The translations under genes and the position numbers were made by a program. A model generated the notes under the pieces. The model was not told the origin of the DNA and ran no database searches. It was given only the letters and a program-made list of their open reading frames with translations. A stretch of DNA of 9,023 nt from JACQNR01 sp964533045. Lineage in GTDB: Bacteria; Acidobacteriota; Terriglobia; UBA7540. Positions 1-5,285 of the stretch are shown here, one piece after another; position 1 is the stretch's first letter, and every line of letters starts with the position of its first letter. The DNA lies in contig CAZHKT010000148.1 of NCBI GenBank assembly GCA_964533045.1, positions 1 through 9,023 of the forward strand, in the 5' to 3' direction.

Positions 1-113
1 TCGGCGTTGTGTTCCGAAAAGCGCACCAGCGGCCGATCGAGCTTCTCGTGGTTGAACCAGGCCTCCACACGATCCAGGGCTGTTTCCAGATCCGGCTTGC
101 CTTCCAATTCCAT
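1..113 (-). CDS. 5' fragment of a gene, possibly a uroporphyrinogen-decarboxylase-like (URO-D superfamily) protein
   Basis: Only the first 37 codons lie in the window; the gene runs off the left edge. The start is well supported: ATG at 113-111 is preceded by a perfect AAGGAGG (118-124 on the minus strand) with a 4-nt spacer. The visible peptide begins MELEGKPDLETALDRVEAWF and continues with NHEKLDRPLVRFSEHNA. The pattern of an amphipathic helix with R-x-E-A-W/F-x-N followed by 'DRPLV' resembles the N-terminus of divergent uroporphyrinogen-decarboxylase-like proteins, a family that includes corrinoid methyltransferases and uncharacterised sugar-gene neighbours. That is recognition from memory on a short stretch, so the family call is tentative, while the existence of the gene is fairly sure. 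It is divergent from the UxuA-like pair and shares a 328-bp intergenic region with it. Confidence 0.55.
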   Translation of the reverse strand, partial: MELEGKPDLETALDRVEAWFNHEKLDRPLVRFSEHNA

Positions 114-441
114 GGGGCCTCCTTCTGTTTGGGCGCCGAAGCGCGAAATTCTACCCGCTTCCCGGCGGACATGTTGCCCGGGACGGTTTGCCCAGCGCGT
201 TCATGGCAGAATCTGAAGCGCGGTCAGGGCACAAGGGTCCTGCGCGAGGGGGTGTTCGGCCAAATCATAAGCTATTGCCTGCCCGCTGTCAGCCGAAATG
301 AGACGGCGCGAGAAGTGTCTGTTTCCTGGCGCTTCCGAAAATGTGGCGAAAGGAAAGGATTCCCGCCGGGCGCCCGCTAAGGCATAATCGTCGTCTGACC
401 TTGAACGCCCCGGACCCAAGAGGAGAGAGGGGACTTGAAAC
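114..441. other. Divergent intergenic region, no gene seen
   Basis: These 328 bp separate the minus-strand fragment from the UxuA-like pair. Reading frames crossing it have no ribosome binding site and no recognisable protein. For the minus gene, TAGAAT (148-153, minus strand) lies about 35 nt upstream of the ATG and could be a -10 box, but no good -35 is seen. For the plus genes, CATAAT (383-388) could be a -10 box about 54 nt upstream of the ATG at 442, again without a clear -35. Both are weak single-hexamer calls. Confidence 0.35.
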
Positions 442-1542
442 ATGGGCAAATTCAGCCGGCGAAACTATCTTCAGGGAGCGCTTGCGCTGGTGGCGGCGGG
501 AGCCGCGGGCCGCTCCGCGGACGACAAGTCGCCGCTGCGCCATCGGGCGCCGGCACCGCAACAGGGAATCAAGCTTGCTCTGGTGCTCGGCCGGGACACC
601 GAGTCGCGGATCAGATTGGCGCAGCAGGCGGGCATTCGGCACGTGATTGTGAGCGTTGACCAGGCATTGAACCAGGTGACCCGCGACCGCTACGTGGAGA
701 CGCTGTCCGGCATCAAGCAGCGTTACAACGCGGCGGGCATGACCATTGCCGGGGTGGAAAGCCACCCGGTGGCGGCGGAGAAAATCAAGCTGGGCTTGCC
801 CGGCCGCGACGAAGAAATCGAGAACTACCGCGCGGCGGTTGAGGCGCTGGGCGAGATCGGCGTCCCCATGCTTTGCTACAACTTCATGGCCGGCCTTGGA
901 TGGTACCGTACCAAGATCGACGTGCCGACGCGCGGCGGCGCGCTGGCCAGCGAGTTCGACAAGGCCGAGGCTGAAAAGCAGGGTTTGACCCAGTGGGGCA
1001 GAGTGAGCGAAGACCGCGTCTGGGAGGCGATGGAATATTTCCAGAAGGCGGTGATTCCGATTGCCGAAAAAGCCAAGGTGAAGATGGCGCTGCACCCCGA
1101 TGATCCGCCCCTTTCCCCCCTACGCGGCATCGGCCGGATTCTGACCAGCGCCGCCAACTACCGGCGCGTGATGAACATCGTGCCCAGCCCGGTGAATGGT
1201 ATTACGTTCTGCCAGGCCAACTTCAAGCTCATGGGCGAAAACATCGAAGCTCTGGCGCGCGAGTGGTGCGCGCAGAAGAAGATCTTTTTCGTGCACCTGC
1301 GCGACGTGGAGGGTACGCGCGAGAAATTTGTGGAGACCTTCCACGACGACGGCCCGACCGACCTGGCGCGCATGCTGCGCGTCTATCACGAGTCCGGGTT
1401 CGACGGACCCATTCGGCCCGATCACGCGCCGACCATGGAAGGTGAAACCAACGATCTTCCGGGCTACGCGATCCTGGGAAAACTATTCGCCATCGGTTAT
1501 TTCAAAGGAATTCTGGATTCTCTGAATATCCCCTACGCGTGA
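442..1542 (+). CDS. UxuA-family mannonate dehydratase-like protein with Tat signal
   Basis: 366 residues. UxuA converts D-mannonate to 2-keto-3-deoxy-D-gluconate in hexuronate breakdown, using a divalent metal in a TIM-barrel fold. Family motifs run in order: ALHPDDPP (216-223, His218), GITFCQ (253-258, Cys257), FVHLRDV (283-289, His285), ETFHDDG (298-304), RPDHAP (325-330, Asp327/His328) and GYAILGKLFAIGYFKGI (341-357, Tyr342). His218, Cys257, His285 and Asp327 are the expected metal-site region. The N-terminus carries SRRNYLQ (5-11), a hydrophobic stretch ALALVAAGAAG (13-23) and a possible cleavage site after RSA (24-26), which is a typical twin-arginine signal. This suggests export, unusual for a catabolic dehydratase. 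The ATG follows a purine-rich AGGAGAGAGGGGA tract. The next gene is a paralogue 39 nt downstream. Membership of the family is strong; substrate and export are inferred. Confidence 0.85.
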   Translation: MGKFSRRNYLQGALALVAAGAAGRSADDKSPLRHRAPAPQQGIKLALVLGRDTESRIRLAQQAGIRHVIVSVDQALNQVTRDRYVETLSGIKQRYNAAGMTIAGVESHPVAAEKIKLGLPGRDEEIENYRAAVEALGEIGVPMLCYNFMAGLGWYRTKIDVPTRGGALASEFDKAEAEKQGLTQWGRVSEDRVWEAMEYFQKAVIPIAEKAKVKMALHPDDPPLSPLRGIGRILTSAANYRRVMNIVPSPVNGITFCQANFKLMGENIEALAREWCAQKKIFFVHLRDVEGTREKFVETFHDDGPTDLARMLRVYHESGFDGPIRPDHAPTMEGETNDLPGYAILGKLFAIGYFKGILDSLNIPYA

Positions 1543-1581
1543 CTCGGACGCAATTTGCCGGCTGCTCCAAGGAGAGTTCTG

Positions 1582-2571
1582 ATGAAGATCGGCTTGGTCG
1601 TGACGCCTTTCAACGAGATGAACCTGCAACTCGCCGCCCAGATCGGGGCGGAGGAGATTGTCTACTACAACATGAACGGCATGCCCTCGACGGCGGAGGA
1701 ATTGCTGGAAACCAAGCGCAGCGCGGAGCGCCACGGGCTCGACATGACCATCGTCGAGGGCGGGCCGCTGATGGACCAGATCGTGGTGCCCAAGCGCGGC
1801 CGCGATGCGCAAATAGAGCAATTCCAGCAGTGCCTGGTCAACATGGGCCGCGCCGGATTCAAGGTTCTCTGCTACAGCTTTATGCCCTGGGGTCTGCGCG
1901 TGGCGCGGACGTCCTACGAAACGCCGATCCGAGGCGGGGCACTCACCAGCAGCTTCGACCTTTCCCAATGGGACGACACGCGCCGAACCGACGAAGGCGA
2001 AACCACCCCCGAAGCCATGTGGGCGAGCTTTACGAGCTTCCTGCACGCCGTCCTGCCCACCGCCGAGAGGGCCGGTGTCAAACTGGCCTTGCACCCGGAC
2101 GATCCGCCGCTTCCCCGGCTCTGGGGCCTGGCGCGAATCTTCAACACCGTGGAAGATTTCAGCCGCCTCGCCGAAATCGAGCCCAGCCCCTATAACGGCA
2201 TCACCTTCTGCCAGGGAACGTTTGCCGAGATGGAAGCCGACATCCCCTCGACCATTCGCCGCTTCAAAGACCGGATCCATTTCGTGCATTTCCGCGACGT
2301 GCGCGGCGGACGTACCAGCTTCGTCGAGACTTTCCACGACGACGGCAAGACCGACATGTTCCAGGCGATGCAGGTCTACAAGGAAATCGGATTCCGCGGC
2401 GTCATGCGGCCGGATCACGTTCCCTTGCTGGCTGGCGAACCCGACCCGCCCGAGCTGGTGCTCGGCCCGGGCTACAAGGTCGGGCGCGCCACCGGCTACT
2501 CAATGTGGGGGCGCCTGTTCGCCGTGGGCTATATGCGCGGCCTGATCGAAGCCGTGCAAAAGACCGGCTAA
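1582..2571 (+). CDS. UxuA-family mannonate dehydratase-like protein, cytoplasmic
   Basis: 329 residues from ATG 1582, which has AAGGAG (1569-1574) 7 nt upstream. An in-frame TTG at 1555 would add nine residues but lacks a ribosome site, so it is not used. The protein has the same motif order as its upstream paralogue: LHPDDPP (170-176, His171), GITFCQG (206-212, Cys210), FVHFRDV (234-240, His236), ETFHDDGKTD (249-258), RPDHVP (276-281, Asp278/His279) and GYSMWGRLFAVGYMRG (305-320, Tyr306). It lacks the N-terminal extension and signal, starting directly with the first barrel strand MKIGLVV. It has an extra loop (about residues 283-301) between RPDH and GYSMWG relative to copy one. E. coli UxuA is about 394 residues, so both are compact versions. 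The expected reaction is D-mannonate dehydration to 2-keto-3-deoxygluconate, but paralogue divergence may mean a different sugar acid. It is probably co-transcribed with the upstream gene. Confidence 0.85.
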   Translation: MKIGLVVTPFNEMNLQLAAQIGAEEIVYYNMNGMPSTAEELLETKRSAERHGLDMTIVEGGPLMDQIVVPKRGRDAQIEQFQQCLVNMGRAGFKVLCYSFMPWGLRVARTSYETPIRGGALTSSFDLSQWDDTRRTDEGETTPEAMWASFTSFLHAVLPTAERAGVKLALHPDDPPLPRLWGLARIFNTVEDFSRLAEIEPSPYNGITFCQGTFAEMEADIPSTIRRFKDRIHFVHFRDVRGGRTSFVETFHDDGKTDMFQAMQVYKEIGFRGVMRPDHVPLLAGEPDPPELVLGPGYKVGRATGYSMWGRLFAVGYMRGLIEAVQKTG

Positions 2572-2582
2572 CGGCTCCGGAC

Positions 2583-2741
2583 CTATCTTCGGCGTCCCCG
2601 AGGGGTGTCCTGAGGGGCAGGGGCTTCCGCCGCCCTCACCGCCAGCGACTTCCTTTCCTTTGCCACCAGCGCGAGCGTGAGTGCCACCGCGCTCAGGAAA
2701 ATGGGAAACAACGGCATCGTCATCAGCAGATTCACTCCCAT
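2583..2741 (-). CDS. Small single-span membrane protein (52 aa), unknown
   Basis: Starts at ATG 2741-2739 with GGAGAG 6 nt upstream, and ends at TAG 2585-2583. The peptide has a hydrophobic segment at about residues 8-26 (TMPLFPIFLSAVALTLALV), followed by a basic KERK stretch and a proline- and arginine-rich tail (PAPQDTPRGRRR). This predicts one membrane span with a cytoplasmic basic C-terminus. The first 10 nt overlap the end of the upstream minus-strand gene in another frame, a layout typical of translational coupling. An in-frame ATG at 2765 exists, but its ribosome site is poorer. The gene is convergent with the second UxuA-like gene, with 11 bp between the stops. No family recognised. 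Confidence 0.5.
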   Translation of the reverse strand: MGVNLLMTMPLFPIFLSAVALTLALVAKERKSLAVRAAEAPAPQDTPRGRRR

Positions 2742-3331
2742 GGTCGGCTCTCCAATAATCGGCATGAAACAATCTGAGGGTCAGTAAATTGCACCGGCAC
2801 CGGAACTCCGGCCGGACTGGACGGGCTGATGGTCTTGATTTGCCACGGGCAGATGGTTTCCGCCGCGACGCTGCAAAAGGAAGCCAAGCGCTTGGTGTCG
2901 TACAAGCCGATGCCGAACGCGCCGTCATCGCACTCGCAAGACATGGCGCACGCCTTGATGCCGGTGCCCGGGATCCGAAACGGAACGGGGGTGATCATTT
3001 TCGACGTGCACACGCGGAGGTAGATTAGTGGTTTTTCAACGAACGGCGGAGCTGCAGGATGACGGGCAGGGTGAAACGGTCCGGGACCGATGCCTGCCGC
3101 CAAGAGCGGTTGTGGAGTGTGACGGCGCGGGAAGGGTTGCTCATCAAGAACGGGCCACGGATGAGCGAACCCCCAGAGACGCTGCGCCCACGTGATCCGG
3201 CCCGGTGAGAAGGCCAGGATGAGGGTGATTCCCAGTATCGCCTGCGAGGCGCGTGGGGTTCGCCGCAGGCTGAGCCCCCGATTTCCCTTCAACTCTTCGC
3301 GATGCGTTCCCAATGGTCGTTTTCCTAACAT
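2732..3331 (-). CDS. Cysteine-rich, probably secreted protein of unknown function (199 aa)
   Basis: The open frame extends back to 3496, but ATG 3331-3329 is the best start: GGGAGGAAA sits directly upstream (GGAGG, 8-nt spacer). The N-terminus is long and basic (KGNRGLSLRRTPRASQ, about residues 15-30), followed by a hydrophobic core AILGITLILAFSPG (31-44) and a plausible signal peptidase site at TWA-Q (47-50). The next 60 residues are rich in Pro, His and Arg. The C-terminal half looks like a compact domain with most of the seven cysteines (108, 128, 132, 134, 153, 161, 190), including C-x3-C-x-C (128-134) followed by DDGAFGIGLYD (135-145) and ETICPW (158-163). Disulfides in an exported protein, or metal binding, would both fit. 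It overlaps the downstream 52-residue membrane protein by 10 nt. I do not recognise the family. The good ribosome site and signal-like segment argue for a real gene; the low-complexity middle leaves some doubt. Confidence 0.5.
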   Translation of the reverse strand: MLGKRPLGTHREELKGNRGLSLRRTPRASQAILGITLILAFSPGRITWAQRLWGFAHPWPVLDEQPFPRRHTPQPLLAAGIGPGPFHPARHPAAPPFVEKPLIYLRVCTSKMITPVPFRIPGTGIKACAMSCECDDGAFGIGLYDTKRLASFCSVAAETICPWQIKTISPSSPAGVPVPVQFTDPQIVSCRLLESRPWE

Positions 3332-3761
3332 GCAGATTTCCTCCCGGATTCTTCCCCCCAACTCCCGCCGTGCGGTTTCATGATTTTCCCGGTGCCTTCG
3401 GCTTGCCAGCAGCACGGGATCTCTGTCCCTGTTCAAGGCCGGGCCCCAAGGAGCCGATGATTCGGACAATTGGAATGTATCGGATGGATCGTCCAACGGG
3501 GGCGCTATGACCGAGGAGAGCGCGGAGATGTCTTATGGGCCAACGGTGTCGCCAAAGATACCACCATGTGCCAGCTGCATTTTGTCGGCGGCGTGGATGA
3601 CGTGCGGCAAGAATCCCGAAAGATTCGGCGTTCAGTCACGAAATTCATCTTAGAAAATTTCTGAGCTTTCTCCAGAATATTGGGAGGGGACGGAATGGAA
3701 GGATCGTGGTGGGAAGAAGCAGCCTGCGACGGCGGGTGCGTGGAAGTTGAGGTGAGAGGGG

Positions 3762-3809
3762 GGGTGTCGTCCGTCGCCAGGCGGACGACACCCTGAGATT
3801 TCCTTTTTT
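3762..3809 (+). terminator. Strong hairpin with a downstream T-run, terminator-like
   Basis: A perfect 12-bp stem, GGGTGTCGTCCG (3762-3773) with CGGACGACACCC (3782-3793), encloses an 8-nt loop. Six Ts follow at 3804-3809, but only after a 10-nt gap, so it is not a canonical intrinsic terminator. Orientation by the T-run is plus strand. No plus-strand gene is supported just upstream, so what it would terminate is unknown. Confidence 0.35.
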
Positions 3810-4083
3810 ACCGCGGCGGGCGCGGGAACGGGTGACCTTCCGTCCTCGGCGGCCGAGGAAATGGATGTCCTTGAGTCCTCACGATTTATCACCCCGCATC
3901 TGCCCGATTGTTTCGGACAATCGTCAGCATAGCCGAGACGTAAGCCGGGTGGTGCCCTTTGACTGGTGAGATGACGAATAAGTTTTCTGAGAATTAGACA
4001 AGTTATGCACACGTGAGTCTGGTATAGACAATAGATACTTCGCTCTGAAGAATCTGGCATCCACCGTGGCGATTCCTTGGGCC

Positions 4084-4112
4084 TTGACTTTATCTTGGAT
4101 TTTTGTTAGGAA
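4084..4112 (+). promoter_or_regulatory. Weak sigma70-like promoter candidate for the RHH/membrane gene pair
   Basis: TTGACT (4084-4089, 5 of 6 to the -35 consensus) is followed after 17 nt by TAGGAA (4107-4112, a poor -10) in AT-rich DNA. If used, transcription would start near 4119 and the leader would be about 210 nt long and include the stem-loop cluster. The -10 is weak, so this is a candidate only. Confidence 0.25.
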
Positions 4113-4123
4113 ATTAACTCATC

Positions 4124-4249
4124 GGGACCGGAAAAGTCTGCATTTCCGGGCCCCGTGAGAGTAATCTCGGGCAAGGGACCCGTCCCCCGGCGACGGGACC
4201 CTGTGAGTTCAAGATAGGCGGCAGGTGATCTGGCCCAAAGGGGCTTTGG
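4124..4249 (+). promoter_or_regulatory. Cluster of stem-loops in the putative leader of the RHH gene
   Basis: Three clear hairpins lie in a row. The first is GGG-a-CCGGAAA (4124-4134) with TTTCCGG-g-CCC (4143-4153), a 10-bp stem with one mismatch. The second is CCCGTC (4179-4184) with GACGGG (4192-4197), loop 7 nt. The third is CCAAAG-GGG-CTTTGG (4235-4249), followed by a pyrimidine-rich tract. A small GAGA-GTAA-TCTC (4157-4168) lies between the first two. They end about 80 nt before the start codon at 4332. They could form a structured 5' leader or be intergenic repeat debris. I recognise no known riboswitch class. Confidence 0.3.
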
Positions 4250-4331
4250 CTTCTTTCCTTTTCCTCCCAGGCAGGCCCAGGGCCGGGGGGAAGACCAAAT
4301 GTGCGCCGGCGGCAAGGAGGAGGTACCACTT

Positions 4332-4553
4332 ATGGCTGAGCAGACGAAGGCCGAGTTCGACATTGCGGTGAGCACCAAGCTGAACGAGCGACTGGTGGCC
4401 AAGGTGGACCAGTGGGCCGAGAATTCCTGGCGGGACCGCTCTAAGGTCCTCTCCGCGATTCTCACCACGGTCCTGAAGATGGTTGAGCGCGACAATAACT
4501 TCGAACAGGATTTGAATGAGGTGATCCGGCGCCTGCGGCTCGAAACGGCCTGA
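4332..4553 (+). CDS. Putative ribbon-helix-helix (CopG/Arc-like) small protein
   Basis: 73 residues from ATG 4332, behind AAGGAGGAGG (4314-4323) with an 8-nt spacer. An earlier in-frame ATG at 4299 would place this ribosome site inside the gene and is rejected. Residues 8-16 (EFDIAVSTK) fit the short DNA-contacting beta strand. LNERLVAKVDQWAEN (17-31) fits helix A, and the turn SWRDRSKVLSAILTTVLKMVERD (32-54) fits helix B with the usual R-S-x-V/I-L pattern. This layout matches the MetJ/Arc fold used by small repressors and antitoxins. A charged C-terminal helix (55-73) follows. A membrane protein gene begins 54 nt downstream and is probably in the same transcript. There is no toxin-like partner in sight, so a regulator role is more likely than an antitoxin role. 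The fold call is from pattern only. Confidence 0.55.
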   Translation: MAEQTKAEFDIAVSTKLNERLVAKVDQWAENSWRDRSKVLSAILTTVLKMVERDNNFEQDLNEVIRRLRLETA

Positions 4554-4607
4554 GAGTCGGACCGGTGCAGTGTCCGCACAGAGTGGTTTCGAAATCGGGA
4601 GGCCGTT

Positions 4608-5117
4608 ATGAAACTCTGGATCGCATCATCGTCGCTCGCGTTTCTGCTTTTCGTAGTCTTCTTCGCTCGCCAGTTTCCCAAGTACAACTGGCTGTTTGCC
4701 TCCTGGCTTTTATTTAACGTGGCTATGCAGGGCGCGTTTGCGATTCTTGTCGCTGTCGGGAAGACCAGGTCGATACCAGACATCCCGGTCACGGTCCTCG
4801 GTTGGACTCTCATCGGTTTGGCCCTTCTCAAGGCGTACCGCGCCTCAGATGCAGTCAATGCGGTGATCTGTGCAGGCCTTATTGCGCAGGTATTTCTGCA
4901 TGCTTTCTCCGTTGCGCTGGTCTACTTTTACAAATTGGATGATACCCGCTGGGTTCTTGCCTCGAATCTGGCGTGCTTTTCACCACTCGCCTACATGCTG
5001 GTGCGGTTCACGTTTGTTTATTCCGACAAGCTGCCTCTGCTGACCCGCATTCGTGAATTGGGATTCGGGGCGCGGGCGGCGGAGCTTTTGGGCTACGCGC
5101 GCGCGATGGTCGGCTGA
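4608..5117 (+). CDS. Five-span integral membrane protein, unknown family
   Basis: 169 residues starting at ATG 4608, with GGGAGG about 5 nt upstream. Hydrophobic segments are visible at about residues 5-20, 28-50, 60-76, 83-107 and 113-137. A 30-residue soluble tail with basic residues follows (KLPLLTRIRELGFGARAAELLG). Loops are short. This is the look of a small inner-membrane protein; no catalytic motif or known family stands out. It follows the ribbon-helix-helix gene by 54 nt with no terminator between them, although GTCCG (4572-4576) can pair with CGGAC (4558-4562) as a small hairpin. Co-transcription is likely. The good ribosome site and clear membrane periodicity make the gene itself secure. 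Confidence 0.7.
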   Translation: MKLWIASSSLAFLLFVVFFARQFPKYNWLFASWLLFNVAMQGAFAILVAVGKTRSIPDIPVTVLGWTLIGLALLKAYRASDAVNAVICAGLIAQVFLHAFSVALVYFYKLDDTRWVLASNLACFSPLAYMLVRFTFVYSDKLPLLTRIRELGFGARAAELLGYARAMVG

Positions 5118-5215
5118 CGTTTTTGCCTTCCCCTTACTCTGACTTGACTGGCGTCCTTGCCCCACCCCCCGTTGCATGCGGGCGCCCTGACGGGTCCGGC
5201 ATGCTCATTTTGTAC

Positions 5216-5244
5216 TTGACTGAAATCATTCCCTCCCGTATACG
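5216..5244 (+). promoter_or_regulatory. Sigma70-like promoter for the TPR membrane protein
   Basis: TTGACT (5216-5221, 5 of 6) and TATACG (5239-5244, 4 of 6 including the TATA core) are separated by 17 nt, the optimal spacing. The expected start point near 5251 gives a 35-nt leader ending in GGAGG before ATG 5286. This also argues against the earlier ATG at 5259. The palindrome GCATGC occurs at 5174-5179, 5199-5204 and 5257-5262, twice upstream and once just after the predicted start. Confidence 0.5.
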
Positions 5245-5285
5245 AACTTAACCTGTGCATGCGTCCCGGCAGGACGGAGGCATCC

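Larger units (their letters stand above)
3332..4331. other. About 1 kb without a supportable gene, rich in inverted repeats
   Basis: Frames here lack ribosome sites and recognisable protein features; the longest plus-strand candidate (3470-3664) depends on a TTG start. The region does hold several exact inverted repeats. These are GGGTGTCGTCCG/CGGACGACACCC (3762-3793), CCTCGG-CGG-CCGAGG (3844-3858), CGATTGT-TTCGG-ACAATCG (3905-3923), and the stem cluster at 4124-4249. The stretch 3960-4115 is clearly more AT-rich than its surroundings, as expected for a promoter region of the downstream plus-strand genes. Decayed genes or small RNAs are possible. Confidence 0.5.

Noticed and set aside
289..1095. 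Long minus-strand open frame opposite the first UxuA-like gene
   Set aside because: It is antisense to a clear family member, has no recognisable domain, and is explained by high GC.
1555..1581. TTG start adding nine residues to the second UxuA-like protein
   Set aside because: ATG 1582 has a good AAGGAG and begins exactly at the first barrel strand.
1483..2418. 311-codon minus-strand open frame opposite the second UxuA-like gene
   Set aside because: Mirror-frame shadow of a clear coding gene.
3470..3664. 64-codon plus-strand open frame ending near the orphan hairpin
   Set aside because: It depends on a TTG start without a ribosome site and shows no recognisable domain; a decayed gene cannot be excluded.
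3762..3923. CRISPR-like repeat array
   Set aside because: The hairpins differ in sequence and spacing, and there is no repeated unit with spacers.
3650..4060. 136-codon minus-strand open frame in the gene-free region
   Set aside because: It has no ribosome site or known motif, and it runs through three exact hairpins, so it is unlikely to be coding.
4106..4858. 250-codon minus-strand open frame
   Set aside because: It crosses both the RHH gene and the membrane protein gene, each with a good ribosome site, and looks like low-complexity shadow sequence rich in Ser and Arg.
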